From NCBI RefSeq assembly GCF_900128995.1, contig NZ_FQUE01000004.1, positions 62,001 through 126,000 of the forward strand: a DNA stretch of 64,000 nt, in the 5' to 3' direction. The position numbers and the translations under genes were made by a program. The notes beneath the pieces are model-generated. The model had not been told where the DNA came from. It made no database searches and worked only from the letters and a program-made list of their open reading frames with translations. The DNA comes from Loktanella atrilutea. GTDB lineage: Bacteria > Pseudomonadota > Alphaproteobacteria > Rhodobacterales > Rhodobacteraceae. Shown piece by piece: positions 48,582 to 57,493 of this stretch. Position 1 is the first letter of the stretch. Each line of letters starts with the position of its first letter.

Positions 48582-50096
48582 ATGACACTCATCGACATTC
48601 AATCCCTTGGGGTGACCCTTGGCGAGACGCTGTTCACCGACCTGACCCTGACCATCGCCAAGGGCGATCGCATCGGCCTCGTGGCCGCGAACGGGCGCGG
48701 GAAATCCACACTGCTCGGCTGCATCGCCGGGTCCATCGACCCCACGCAGGGCGAGATCACCCGGGGCAGGGGCCTGCGGATCGGCCACGTCGGTCAGCAT
48801 CCGATGCCCGGGGATTTCGACCTGACGCTGCGTGACCGCGTGCTGCACGCCCTGCCGCCGGATCGGGCCGGCGAGGAGGCGTGGCGGGCCGATGTCGTCC
48901 TCGACGACCTGCAGGTGCCGGAAGAGCTGCACCACCGCCGCCTGTCCGAGCTCAGCGGCGGCTGGCAGCGCACGGCAATGCTGGCCGCCGCCTGGGTGGC
49001 CGAGCCCGATCTGCTGCTGCTCGACGAGCCGACAAACCACCTCGACCTGCACCGCATCGGCCTGCTGCAGGGCTGGCTGGCCGCCTTGCCGCGCAGCGTG
49101 CCCATCGTCGTCACCAGCCACGATCGCGCCTTTCTGGATGCCGTCACCAACCGGACGCTGTTTCTGCGCGCCAGCGACAGCCGCAGCTTTGCATTGCCCT
49201 ACACCCGCGCACGGGCCGCGCTGGAGGAGTCGGACGCCGCCGACGCGCGCCGCTTCGCCAACGATCTGAACAAGGCCAACCAGCTGCGGCGGCAGGCGGC
49301 CAAGCTGAAGAATATCGGCATCAACTCCGGGTCCGACCTGCTGATCACCAAGACCAAGCAACTCGGTGCCCGCGCCGACCGGATCGAGGCCGCGGCCCGG
49401 CCCGCCCATGCGGAGAGGACCGCGGGAGAGATCCGGCTGGCCGGTAGCGGCAGCCATGCGAGGGCGCTCGTCGCGCTGGAGGAGGTGGAGGTGACGACCC
49501 CCGACGGCCGGCCGCTTTATCGCACGGGGCGGATGTGGATCGCGCCGGGGGACCGGGTCGTCCTGCTGGGCGGCAACGGCACCGGCAAGACGCAGCTGGT
49601 CCGCCTGATCCACGCGGCAACGTCCGAAGACATCGCGGGGATCAGGTGCGCGTCAAGCATCGGCCTTGGCTATTCCGACCAGCATCTGAGCCAGCTGTCA
49701 CCCGCCGATACCCCGATGACGGCGATCACCGCCCGGTTCGACGTGGGCGACAGCCGGGCGCGCGCCATGCTGGCGGGGGCAGGGGTCGACATCAGGCTGC
49801 AGGACACGAAGATTGCGGCACTGTCCGGCGGGCAGCGGGCGCGGCTGGCGATGCTGATCCTGCGCCTGCAGCAGCCGAACTTCTACCTGCTGGACGAGCC
49901 GACGAACCACCTTGATATCGACGGGCAGGAGGCGCTGGAGGAGGAGCTTGCGCGACAGGATGCCGCCTGCCTGCTGGTCAGCCACGACCGGCAGTTCCTG
50001 CGCGCCGTCGGCACGCGGTTCTGGCAGATCACGGGCCGGCGACTGGTCGAGGTCGACGATCCGAAGCGCTTTCTTGCCGGTGAACTGGCGCCCTAG
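48582..50096 (+). CDS. ABC-F family ATPase
   Basis: Soluble tandem ABC protein of 504 residues without membrane helices; ABC-F proteins act on the ribosome. The first domain has LVAANGRGKSTLLG and LSGGWQRTAML with LLLLDEPTNHLD; the second has LLGGNGTGKTQLVR, LSGGQRARLAML and YLLDEPTNHLD. The interdomain linker (about residues 215-270) is basic and helical. It is closest in layout to Uup/antibiotic-resistance-like members; the exact subfamily is uncertain. It is preceded by a leader peptide and hairpins, and its end overlaps the convergent lrp gene by 4 bases at CTAG. Confidence 0.9.
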   Translation: MTLIDIQSLGVTLGETLFTDLTLTIAKGDRIGLVAANGRGKSTLLGCIAGSIDPTQGEITRGRGLRIGHVGQHPMPGDFDLTLRDRVLHALPPDRAGEEAWRADVVLDDLQVPEELHHRRLSELSGGWQRTAMLAAAWVAEPDLLLLDEPTNHLDLHRIGLLQGWLAALPRSVPIVVTSHDRAFLDAVTNRTLFLRASDSRSFALPYTRARAALEESDAADARRFANDLNKANQLRRQAAKLKNIGINSGSDLLITKTKQLGARADRIEAAARPAHAERTAGEIRLAGSGSHARALVALEEVEVTTPDGRPLYRTGRMWIAPGDRVVLLGGNGTGKTQLVRLIHAATSEDIAGIRCASSIGLGYSDQHLSQLSPADTPMTAITARFDVGDSRARAMLAGAGVDIRLQDTKIAALSGGQRARLAMLILRLQQPNFYLLDEPTNHLDIDGQEALEEELARQDAACLLVSHDRQFLRAVGTRFWQITGRRLVEVDDPKRFLAGELAP

Positions 50097-50593
50097 GCTT
50101 CGCGGGCGAGCCGGGCTTCGAGCACGTCGAAGGGCACGCCCGGTTCGTCCTTGGCGCCGCGGATGACCAGCGATGTCTTGACGCTTGCCACGTTGGGCGC
50201 GCTGGTCAGTTCCTCCGTCAGAAAGCGCTGGAACGACCGCAGGTCGGGGGCGACGCACTTCAGGATGAAATCGACCTCGCCGTTCAGCATGTGGCACTCG
50301 CGCACCAGCGACCAGCCCCTGCACTTCGCCTCGAAGGCGCTCAGGTCCGCTTCCGCCTGACTGACCAGCCCGACCATGGCGAAGACCTGCACCTCGAACC
50401 CCAGTTCGCGCGGGTCGATGTCGGCGTGATAGCCACGGATATAGCCCTGTTCCTCCAGCGTGCGGACGCGGCGCAGGCAGGGGGGCGCGCTGATGCCGAC
50501 GCGCTTTGCCAGCTCCACGTTCGTCATGCGGCCGTCGGCCTGAAGCTCTGCCAGAATCATCCGGTCGATCTCGTCCAGCTTGGAACCGGGCAT
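50093..50593 (-). CDS. Lrp/AsnC family transcriptional regulator
   Basis: A 166-residue regulator: N-terminal winged helix ([20 protein letters not shown], then [20 protein letters not shown]) and a C-terminal RAM domain with [15 protein letters not shown] and [14 protein letters not shown]. It is divergent from trxB (154 bases apart), a pairing common in Rhodobacteraceae, so it may control trxB and itself. Confidence 0.93.
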   Translation of the reverse strand: MPGSKLDEIDRMILAELQADGRMTNVELAKRVGISAPPCLRRVRTLEEQGYIRGYHADIDPRELGFEVQVFAMVGLVSQAEADLSAFEAKCRGWSLVRECHMLNGEVDFILKCVAPDLRSFQRFLTEELTSAPNVASVKTSLVIRGAKDEPGVPFDVLEARLAREA

Positions 50594-50747
50594 CGCGTCT
50601 ATCCTTCATGGTCTTTTGCAATTCCTACGCGCTGCAGCGCAGAGACGCAAGAATCTATCACGTTCGCGCAATAACCGACAAGGCGGTATGCCTTTTCTTA
50701 CGGCAGTTGCGGGCCTATATGAGGCGCCACTGCAGCAGGAGTTCACA

Positions 50748-51752
50748 ATGTCACATCACCCGACGCATACGAAGGTCCTGATCGTGGGCTCTGGCCCCGC
50801 GGGATATACCGCTAGCGTCTATGCCAGCCGCGCGATGCTGGAACCGATGCTGATTCAGGGGATCGAGCCGGGCGGCCAGTTGACCACGACGACCGAGGTC
50901 GAGAACTGGCCCGGCGATACCGAGGTGCAGGGCCCCGACCTGATGGTGAGGATGGAGGCGCATGCCCGCGCCATGGGAACCAACATCGTGCATGACATCG
51001 TCACATCGCTCGACCTGACCCGGCGTCCCTTCACGGCGACCTGCGACAGCGGCGCCGTCGTGACGGCCGATGCGATCATCCTCGCCACCGGCGCCCGCGC
51101 CAAATGGCTGGGCCTGCCGTCCGAGGAAAAGTTCAAGGGCTTCGGCGTCAGCGCCTGTGCCACCTGCGACGGTTTCTTCTACCGCGGGCAAGAGATCGTG
51201 GTCGTCGGCGGCGGCAACACGGCGGTCGAGGAAGCGCTGTTTCTGACGAACTTCGCCAGCAAGGTCACGCTGGTGCATCGCCGTGGCGAGTTGCGGGCCG
51301 AAAAGATCCTGCAGAACCGCCTGCTGAAGAACCCCAAGATCGAGACCCTGTGGCACCACGCGGTCGAAGAGGTCGTCGGCACCACCGACCCGCTGGGGGT
51401 GGAAGCGGTGCGCGTGAAACACGTCGAGACCGGCGAGATCACCGAGATTCCGGCCAAGGGCCTGTTTATCGCCATCGGCCACGCACCGGCGTCGGAACTG
51501 GTCAAGGATCAGCTGGAACTGCACCACGGCGGTTACGTCAAGGTCGAACCGGGCACCACCCGGACGGCGATTCCCGGCGTCTTTGCCGCCGGCGACCTGA
51601 CCGACCACGTCTACCGTCAGGCCGTCACCTCGGCCGGCATGGGGTGCATGGCCGCGCTGGACGCCGAACGATTTCTGGCCGAACAGGGCGAGACCGACGC
51701 CAGCACGGAACTGCCGCTCGGCTACGGCGCGCCAGAGGCCGCGGCAGAGTGA
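50748..51752 (+). CDS. trxB: Thioredoxin reductase
   Basis: FAD/NADPH enzyme that reduces thioredoxin; 334 residues. FAD motif [19 protein letters not shown], redox-active CATC in [15 protein letters not shown] motif [15 protein letters not shown], and [20 protein letters not shown] in key part. The start at [14 protein letters not shown] has AGGAG upstream. The stop overlaps the GTG of the next gene. Confidence 0.97.
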   Translation: MSHHPTHTKVLIVGSGPAGYTASVYASRAMLEPMLIQGIEPGGQLTTTTEVENWPGDTEVQGPDLMVRMEAHARAMGTNIVHDIVTSLDLTRRPFTATCDSGAVVTADAIILATGARAKWLGLPSEEKFKGFGVSACATCDGFFYRGQEIVVVGGGNTAVEEALFLTNFASKVTLVHRRGELRAEKILQNRLLKNPKIETLWHHAVEEVVGTTDPLGVEAVRVKHVETGEITEIPAKGLFIAIGHAPASELVKDQLELHHGGYVKVEPGTTRTAIPGVFAAGDLTDHVYRQAVTSAGMGCMAALDAERFLAEQGETDASTELPLGYGAPEAAAE

Positions 51753-52201
51753 TCCCCTGGCGCGGCACGGCGTGGCGTCTGATCGACGCCGCTGCCGTGA
51801 CACGCGCCGCTTTGCCGGTCATCTCGCCCGAAGGGCGTTTCCACCACGACGGCCAGTCTGCCATCTACACGTCGCTGACACCCGAAGGCTGCGGCATCGC
51901 GATCCGGCGCTACCTGCGGCCGGGCGACCCCCCGCGCGTGCTGGTGCCGCTGACCGTGGCGGCGGACAGGCTGGCCGACCTGCGCGGGGCGGGGTCCGCG
52001 CCTTCGGTCGTCTGGCAGGACATCCGCGCCAGCGGCGCACCGGCACCGACCTGGACCCTGTCCGATTCGGCGCGCGACCGCGGCGCGCAGGGGCTGCTCT
52101 ACCGGTCGCGCTCTCGCCCGGACCTTGTGCATCTCGTGCTGTTCGATCCCGAAGCGATCCGCGCCGTCGGTCCCGAGGAGCCGTGGTTTCCGCAATCCTG
52201 A
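51749..52201 (+). CDS. RES-domain-like protein (orphan)
   Basis: A 150-residue protein with the layout of RES domains, the NAD+-phosphorylase toxins of Xre-RES systems. TAWRLIDAA at the start supplies the Arg (Arg10), [15 protein letters not shown] matches the GRW...YTS block (Arg30, Tyr40), and [18 protein letters not shown] matches the Ser block (Ser120). The conserved Glu is not obvious. The GTG overlaps the trxB stop (GTGA), so it is translated with trxB. No Xre-type antitoxin gene is adjacent. Confidence 0.65.
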   Translation: MIPWRGTAWRLIDAAAVTRAALPVISPEGRFHHDGQSAIYTSLTPEGCGIAIRRYLRPGDPPRVLVPLTVAADRLADLRGAGSAPSVVWQDIRASGAPAPTWTLSDSARDRGAQGLLYRSRSRPDLVHLVLFDPEAIRAVGPEEPWFPQS

Positions 52202-52206
52202 CACGC

Positions 52207-52233
52207 GAACTGTCGCATAATCGCCGACAGTTC
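52207..52233. repeat. Perfect inverted repeat after the RES-like gene
   Basis: GAACTGTCG and CGACAGTTC are separated by 9 bases. There is no T-run. It may be an operator for the regulator-like domain encoded downstream or a terminator-like stem for the trxB unit. Confidence 0.6.
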
Positions 52234-52245
52234 GTTGCGGGGGAA

Positions 52246-52302
52246 GTTTGTTCTTTCGTGAACAGACTTTTTGCGGCAAAGAGCGTTCAAGTCTGAACAA
52301 AC
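52246..52302. repeat. Bulged inverted repeat upstream of the sulfate-activation gene
   Basis: The continuous right arm AAGTCTGAACAAAC (52289-52302) pairs with a split left arm, GTTTGTT at 52246-52252 and CAGACTT at 52262-52268. It could form a long stem with a 9-base bulge or provide paired half-sites for a dimeric regulator. Confidence 0.5.
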
Positions 52303-52343
52303 CCCGAATCGCTATTCCCGTGATCGCCCTGAAACCCGCCCCC

Positions 52344-54389
52344 ATGACCGACGCCGAAGAAAGGCTGTTCCGCCTGCTGCGGCAGCTTGACCTGGTGCCG
52401 TTCGCCAGCCAGCGCGAGACGGCTGCTGCGGTCGGCGTGTCGCTCGGGCGGTTGAACGCGCAGATCAAGCAGGCGATCACCGACGGCTACGTCAGTCTGG
52501 GCGAGCGGCGCGGGGCCGACCGGCGCAGCCGGGTGGCCTACGGGTTGACCCACAAGGGGGCGGCGCTGAAGGCGCGCCTCATCGACCGCTTCCTCGCCCG
52601 CAAGTTCGCCGAATACGACGCACTCCATGCCGAGCTGACCGGACAGGCCAGCGGCTATCCCTTCACCCTGAACAGGATTTCGACCATGCAGAACAACCTC
52701 TCGCCGATCCCAGAGCTTTACGTCTCGCCCGACAGCGCGCAGCGCCTGAAGGCAGAGGCGGGCGAACTGGTCAGCCACGACCTGACGCCGCGCCAGATCT
52801 GCGACCTCGAACTGCTGATGAACGGCGGCTTCTACCCGCTGAAGGGCTTCCTGCCCGAGGCCGACTACAACTCCGTCGTGTCGGACATGCGTCTGTCGGA
52901 CGGCAAGCTGTGGCCGATGCCCATCACGCTGGACGTGTCGGAAAAGTTCGCCGACAGCATCGAGCTGGGCACGGACATCGCCCTGCGCGATCAGGAAGGC
53001 GTGATCCTCGCCACCATGACCGTCACCGACAAGTGGGTGCCGAACAAGCAGTTGGAGGCCGAGAAGGTCTTTGGCGCCGACGATTCGGCCCACCCGGCGG
53101 TGAACTACCTGCACAACACGGCAGGGGCGGTCTATCTGGGCGGTCCCGTGACCGGCATCCAGCAGCCCGTGCACTATGACTTCCGGTCGCGCCGCGATAC
53201 GCCGAACGAGCTGCGCGCCCTGTTCCGCAAGCTGGGCTGGCGCAAGGTCGTGGCCTTCCAGACCCGCAACCCGCTGCACCGCGCGCATCAGGAACTGACC
53301 TTCCGTGCCGCGCGCGAGGCGCAGGCCAACCTGCTGATCCACCCGGTCGTCGGCATGACGAAGCCCGGCGATGTCGACCACTTCACCCGCGTCCGCTGCT
53401 ATGAGGCGGTGCTGGACCAGTATCCCGCCTCCACCACCTCGATGTCGCTGCTGAACCTTGCCATGCGCATGGCTGGCCCGCGCGAGGCGGTGTGGCATGG
53501 TCTGATCCGCGCCAACCACGGCTGCACCCACTTCATCGTCGGCCGCGACCACGCCGGCCCCGGCAAGAATTCTGCCGGCAAGGATTTCTACGGCCCCTAC
53601 GATGCGCAGGAGCTGTTCAAGACCTATCAAGACGAGATCGGCGTCGAGATGGTCGACTTCAAGCACATGGTCTACGTGCAGGAAAAGGCCCAGTACTTTC
53701 CGGCGGACGAGGTCCCCGAGGGCGGCACCGTGCTGGATATCTCCGGCACCGAACTGCGCCGTCGGCTGGCCGAGGGTCTCGAGATCCCGGAATGGTTCTC
53801 TTTCCCGCAGGTGGTGACCGAACTGCGCCGCACCCGCCCCGCGCGGTCCAAGCAGGGCTTCACCGTGTTCTTCACCGGCTTCTCGGGCTCCGGCAAGTCG
53901 ACCATCGCCAACGCGCTGATGGTCAAGCTGATGGAAATGGGCGGACGCCCGGTGACGCTGCTGGACGGTGACATCGTCCGCAAGAACCTGTCGTCGGAAC
54001 TGGGCTTTTCCAAAGAGCATCGCGACCTGAACATCCGCCGCATCGGCTATGTCGCGTCCGAGATCACCAAGAACGGCGGCATCGCGATCTGCGCGCCCAT
54101 CGCGCCCTATGCGACGACGCGCCGCGCGGTGCGCGAGGATATCGAGCAGTTCGGCGCCTTCATCGAGGTCCATGTCGCCACGTCCATCGAGGAATGCGAA
54201 CGCCGGGACCGGAAGGGCCTCTACAAGCTGGCGCGTGAAGGCAAGATCAAGGAATTCACCGGCATTTCCGACCCCTACGACGTGCCGGCGAACCCGGAAC
54301 TGCGGCTGGAAACGGAAGCGACCGAGGTCGACAACTGCGCCCATCAGGTCATCCTGAAGCTGGAGTCGATGGGCCTGATCGCCGGCTGA
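52344..54389 (+). CDS. sat/cysC: MarR-like HTH fused to ATP sulfurylase / APS kinase
   Basis: One uninterrupted frame of 681 residues. Residues 1-114 form a winged-helix domain like the EPS-associated MarR group (ERLFRLLRQLDLVPFASQRE, then VGVSLGRLNAQIKQAI and RSRVAYGLTHKGAALKARL). From Met115 (52686) follows a complete bifunctional enzyme of 567 residues: ATP sulfurylase with FQTRNPLHRAHQELTFRAAR and GRDHAGPGKNSAGKDFYG, then APS kinase with GFSGSGKSTIANAL. It makes PAPS from sulfate and ATP. AGGA lies 8 bases before ATG 52686, so the enzyme may also start there. No ribosome site is seen at 52344, hence the true upstream start is uncertain. Confidence 0.85.
   Translation: MTDAEERLFRLLRQLDLVPFASQRETAAAVGVSLGRLNAQIKQAITDGYVSLGERRGADRRSRVAYGLTHKGAALKARLIDRFLARKFAEYDALHAELTGQASGYPFTLNRISTMQNNLSPIPELYVSPDSAQRLKAEAGELVSHDLTPRQICDLELLMNGGFYPLKGFLPEADYNSVVSDMRLSDGKLWPMPITLDVSEKFADSIELGTDIALRDQEGVILATMTVTDKWVPNKQLEAEKVFGADDSAHPAVNYLHNTAGAVYLGGPVTGIQQPVHYDFRSRRDTPNELRALFRKLGWRKVVAFQTRNPLHRAHQELTFRAAREAQANLLIHPVVGMTKPGDVDHFTRVRCYEAVLDQYPASTTSMSLLNLAMRMAGPREAVWHGLIRANHGCTHFIVGRDHAGPGKNSAGKDFYGPYDAQELFKTYQDEIGVEMVDFKHMVYVQEKAQYFPADEVPEGGTVLDISGTELRRRLAEGLEIPEWFSFPQVVTELRRTRPARSKQGFTVFFTGFSGSGKSTIANALMVKLMEMGGRPVTLLDGDIVRKNLSSELGFSKEHRDLNIRRIGYVASEITKNGGIAICAPIAPYATTRRAVREDIEQFGAFIEVHVATSIEECERRDRKGLYKLAREGKIKEFTGISDPYDVPANPELRLETEATEVDNCAHQVILKLESMGLIAG
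52674..52688 (+). promoter_or_regulatory. Internal ribosome site and start of the Sat-CysC part
   Basis: AGGA at 52674-52677 with 8 bases to ATG 52686. It gives a standard-length Sat-CysC product without the HTH domain, and is the likely main start. Confidence 0.55.
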
Positions 54390-54414
54390 TCGACCCACGA
54401 CGCACACCCTTGCG

Positions 54415-54443
54415 AAAGGCCGGACACCGTGTCCGGCCTTTTT
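54415..54443 (+). terminator. Intrinsic terminator of sat/cysC
   Basis: AAGGCCGGAC pairs with GTCCGGCCTT around ACCGT, followed by five T. It lies 26 bases after the stop. Confidence 0.93.
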
Positions 54444-54555
54444 CATGTCGCGTGGCCACACAAAGGTCGCAGGACTGCTGCACGGTGGTCTAAATGATTT
54501 GTTTATCTTGGCAGGCCGCACCTCACCCTGCGGCGTTTTCGTGTTGGAGCTTCTG

Positions 54556-55497
54556 TTGCGTATCCTGGCCGTCGATGACGATCCATTCATCCTCGAACTG
54601 CTGCAGTCGCCGATGTGGCTGGGCGGCGCCTACGACCTGACGTGTGCAAATTCCGTCGCGGCGGCCCTGCAGATCGTGACGACCACCACCCAACCGTTCG
54701 AGGCCTTCCTGCTCGACATCCAGATGCCCGGCCGCGACGGCATCAGCCTCTGTGCCGAACTGCGCACGATGCCCGGCTATGCCGCGACGCCGATCATCAT
54801 GATCACCGCCAGTCAGGCCACGGAATTCATCGAAAAGGCCTTTCGCGCCGGCGCCTCGGACTTCGTCCGCAAGCCGCTGGACGGGATCGACCTTGGCGCA
54901 CGGCTGCATGTGGCGGCCATGCTAAACGCCAGCCTGCGCCGGGAACATCGGGCGCGGATCGAGACGGATACGCTGCGCCGTCGGACCGCACTCGGCTACG
55001 ACGACACCGTGGCATCCCCGGCGGACCGTGCGCCGGTGCCGTTCCTTGCGCTGCAGAATGCCCTGCTGGAACTGCCGGCGGGGTGCCACGCCCTGTCGCT
55101 GTTCGGGGTGCGGATGGCGCCGCTCGTGCCGGCCCCGGGTACGGGTGCCGAGGGCGATATCGTGCAGCGCCTGCATCTGGCCGGCACCGCTCTGGCCGAA
55201 TCCTGCAAGCAGTCCGACACCCGGATCGCCTATGCCGGGCGCGGGCTGTTCGTCGGGACGACGCCGGGCCGGCGCCGCGAGGTCCTGCCCGATCTGGTAG
55301 AGGTCGCCGGGACCGCGCTGCACGACCTGTGGTCGGCGCAGAGTCACCCGGGAGAACCGCCGGTGCTGACGGCCGCGCCGATCTCGACCGTCGGGGTGTG
55401 GACGGGCCAGTCCGCGGTGCGGGCCCTGCGCCATGCGGTGGCGACCCTGCCGGAACCGCGGTCCGAGCGTAGGGTCAGGCGCCGTCTGTCCGCCTGA
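54556..55497 (+). CDS. Response regulator with an unassigned output domain
   Basis: A 313-residue protein with an N-terminal receiver domain: acidic pocket RILAVDDDPF, phospho-acceptor Asp54 in FLLDIQMPGRDG, and Lys106 in DFVRKPLDG. The C-terminal 160 residues are no standard DNA-binding domain; SLFGVRMAPL and RIAYAGRGLFVG loosely recall a degenerate GGDEF fold, but no GGDEF motif is present. TTG at 54556 is chosen because GGAG lies 6 bases upstream; an ATG at 54445 lies in the terminator tail of sat/cysC. No kinase is beside it. Confidence 0.7.
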   Translation: MRILAVDDDPFILELLQSPMWLGGAYDLTCANSVAAALQIVTTTTQPFEAFLLDIQMPGRDGISLCAELRTMPGYAATPIIMITASQATEFIEKAFRAGASDFVRKPLDGIDLGARLHVAAMLNASLRREHRARIETDTLRRRTALGYDDTVASPADRAPVPFLALQNALLELPAGCHALSLFGVRMAPLVPAPGTGAEGDIVQRLHLAGTALAESCKQSDTRIAYAGRGLFVGTTPGRRREVLPDLVEVAGTALHDLWSAQSHPGEPPVLTAAPISTVGVWTGQSAVRALRHAVATLPEPRSERRVRRRLSA

Positions 55498-55515
55498 GGC
55501 GGAACGCCGCCGCGG

Positions 55516-55839
55516 TCAGCACCGCGTGACGCCGACCGCATCGGTGCGGCATGTCCCGGTCAAGGTCGTGCGGGGCTGCGGCATCATGCGACGGAAGTCC
55601 TCGCCGGTCGTCTGCGTCTGGCCTTCGGACAGCAGGTCAAGCCCCTGCGGCGGCGGTGCCACGTCCCGCTGTATCCCAAGGCTGTCGGACTGATAGCGGG
55701 GGGTCTGGCTGCACTGGGTCACGCCGCCCGCATCGGTCGTGCAGGTCGCCGTCTGCGCGTGACCCGCACCGGCGCTGGCCAGACAGCAGACCACGGCAAG
55801 ACCCGTCACCAACCGCGGACCCGTCGCCCCCCGTTGCAT
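55516..55839 (-). CDS. Small secreted hypothetical protein with paired Cys motifs
   Basis: A 107-residue protein with a signal peptide (LVTGLAVVCCLASAGAGHAQ). The mature part has two copies of a motif, TCTTDAGGVTQC near its start and TCRTDAVGVTRC at the very end, each with two Cys 11 bases apart in residue count, likely disulfide bonded. Function unknown. It faces the response regulator and shares its 3' region with no other gene. Confidence 0.6.
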   Translation of the reverse strand: MQRGATGPRLVTGLAVVCCLASAGAGHAQTATCTTDAGGVTQCSQTPRYQSDSLGIQRDVAPPPQGLDLLSEGQTQTTGEDFRRMMPQPRTTLTGTCRTDAVGVTRC

Positions 55840-55860
55840 GTCGGCCCCGCCGCCCTGCCG

Positions 55861-56085
55861 CTAGTGCAGCGTGACCAGCTGCATGTGATGCTCGGCCGCC
55901 AGATGGCTCGCGATGCCTTCGTTGGCGACCAGCGCCACCTGTTCGCCCTTGGTGTTGTGGACGGCAAAGAGCACGTCCAGATCGCCGGCCTGGGCGCGCA
56001 CGTCCTCCGGCAGGTCACGCGTCGCCACGGGTTTCAGATAGACGATGTTTTCGCCCAGCGATTGCAGATCTTGCTTCGTGAACAT
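55861..56085 (-). CDS. DUF1150 family protein
   Basis: A 74-residue protein with ENIVYLKPVATRDLPEDV and LFAVHNTKGEQVALVANEG, typical of DUF1150, a family that sits next to Hsp20 genes in alphaproteobacteria. It follows hsp20 after 3 bases, so the two are co-transcribed. Function unknown, presumably stress-linked. Confidence 0.88.
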   Translation of the reverse strand: MFTKQDLQSLGENIVYLKPVATRDLPEDVRAQAGDLDVLFAVHNTKGEQVALVANEGIASHLAAEHHMQLVTLH

Positions 56086-56088
56086 GGC

Positions 56089-56502
56089 TTATCCTTTCCG
56101 GATCTGGATTGTCTGTATAACGCGGTCGGGCTCGCTTCGGTTCAGATCGATGTGCAGCAGCCCGTTCACGATCGTGGCAGTCCCCACCTCGACCCCTTCG
56201 GCCAGCACGAAGGACCGCTGGAACTGGCGACCGGCGATCCCCCGGTGCAGGAAGACGCGCTCGCCCATGTCCTCGGTCAGGCGGCCGCGCACGACCAGCG
56301 CCGAATCCTCGATGGTGATCGTCAGATCCTCTTCGGCAAAGCCGGCCACGGCCAACGTGATCCGGTAGGACCTGTCGGAGGTCTGCTCGATGTTGTAGGG
56401 GGGATAACCGTCGTTGCCGGTCTTCGCCGTCCGCTCGACCAGCCGTTCCAGCTGTTCGAACCCCAGCAGGAACGGATGCGTTCCCAAAGCCATCTTCGTC
56501 AT
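56089..56502 (-). CDS. Hsp20 / IbpA-like small heat-shock protein
   Basis: ATP-independent chaperone of 137 residues that holds unfolded proteins. The alpha-crystallin domain runs from YPPYNIEQTSDRSYRITLAV to GLLHIDLNRSEPD; the C-terminal VIQTIQIRKG has the IxI motif. First gene of the pair with DUF1150. The sigma-32 factor at 62.4 kb may drive it, but no clear site was found. Confidence 0.92.
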   Translation of the reverse strand: MTKMALGTHPFLLGFEQLERLVERTAKTGNDGYPPYNIEQTSDRSYRITLAVAGFAEEDLTITIEDSALVVRGRLTEDMGERVFLHRGIAGRQFQRSFVLAEGVEVGTATIVNGLLHIDLNRSEPDRVIQTIQIRKG

Positions 56503-56717
56503 GTGCCACGTCCTTCGTGATAAAGCGACATCTGCAGGCCGGTCCCGTCAGCGGCAACCGGTGACACCAATATGGGAAACCCTGCGCCACCGCGCAAGAT
56601 CCGGTGCACCGGTCCGCGGCACCGCCGGAAATTCCTAGGTAAACCGCGCCGAAGGCGGTAAGATGTTGTCAACCCGCGCCGCCCTATGGTGCGGCGCACC
56701 CAGACCGAAAGACCACG

Positions 56718-56936
56718 ATGAATTCCTCTACCCGCATGAACGAGGCGGAGGTCCTGACCGTCGAACTCGCCGTCTTGCGCGGCGAGCATCGCGACCTCGA
56801 CCTCGCGATTTCCGTCCTGCAGGAACGCCACCCCGGCGACGTCCTGACCCTGAAGCGCCTGAAGAAGAAGAAGCTGGCCCTCAAGGACCAGATCGCCCGG
56901 CTGGAAGACCGGCTGAACCCGGACATCATCGCCTGA
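56718..56936 (+). CDS. YdcH-like DUF465 protein
   Basis: A 72-residue coiled-coil protein: LAVLRGEHRDLDLAISVLQE and LKRLKKKKLALKDQIARLED. DUF465 members are common and of unknown function. It is divergent from hsp20 and upstream of purE (68 bases). Confidence 0.88.
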   Translation: MNSSTRMNEAEVLTVELAVLRGEHRDLDLAISVLQERHPGDVLTLKRLKKKKLALKDQIARLEDRLNPDIIA

Positions 56937-57004
56937 CCGGCGCACCGCTTGCCGCGACGGCAGAGCCGGGTATAAGGCGCATCTGACGGGCGAAAGGGCA
57001 TTCC

Positions 57005-57493
57005 ATGGCAGACCTGCAGATCGGCATCATCATGGGCAGCCAGTCGGACTGGCCGACGATGAAGGCCGCGGCCGAAATCCTCGATGCCCTCGACCTGCCC
57101 TACGAGGCGCGGATCGTCAGCGCCCACCGCACCCCGGACCGGCTTTGGGACTACGGCAGGACGGCCGTGGACCGGGGGCTGAAGGTCATCATCGCGGGCG
57201 CCGGCGGCGCCGCCCATCTGCCCGGCATGATGGCGTCGAAGACGCGGGTGCCGGTGATCGGCGTGCCGGTCCAGACCAGGGCGCTGTCGGGCGTCGACAG
57301 CCTTTATTCCATCCTGCAGATGCCCCGTGGATATCCCGTCGCGACCATGGCGATCGGCGCTGCCGGTGCCGCCAACGCGGGCCTGATGGCGGCCGGCATC
57401 CTCGCCCTCGCCGATCCGGCGCTGGCCGCCCGGCTGGACCGCTGGCGCGCCGACCTGTCCGCGTCCATCCCAGAGGAACCCGTCGATGACTGA
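57005..57493 (+). CDS. purE: 5-(carboxyamino)imidazole ribonucleotide mutase
   Basis: Class I PurE of 162 residues that converts N5-CAIR to CAIR in purine synthesis. [35 protein letters not shown] and [17 protein letters not shown] are the active-site blocks. It overlaps purK by 8 bases. Confidence 0.97.
   Translation: MADLQIGIIMGSQSDWPTMKAAAEILDALDLPYEARIVSAHRTPDRLWDYGRTAVDRGLKVIIAGAGGAAHLPGMMASKTRVPVIGVPVQTRALSGVDSLYSILQMPRGYPVATMAIGAAGAANAGLMAAGILALADPALAARLDRWRADLSASIPEEPVDD

Noticed and set aside
54445-54555. ATG at 54445 as start of the response regulator.
   Set aside because: It lies at the tail of the sat/cysC terminator, and the residues before RILAVDDD are not receiver-like; TTG 54556 has a ribosome site.
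56503-56717. Heat-shock (sigma-32) promoter in the hsp20/ydcH-like spacer.
   Set aside because: TTGACA is present on the minus strand but no CCTAT-like -10 at correct spacing was found.
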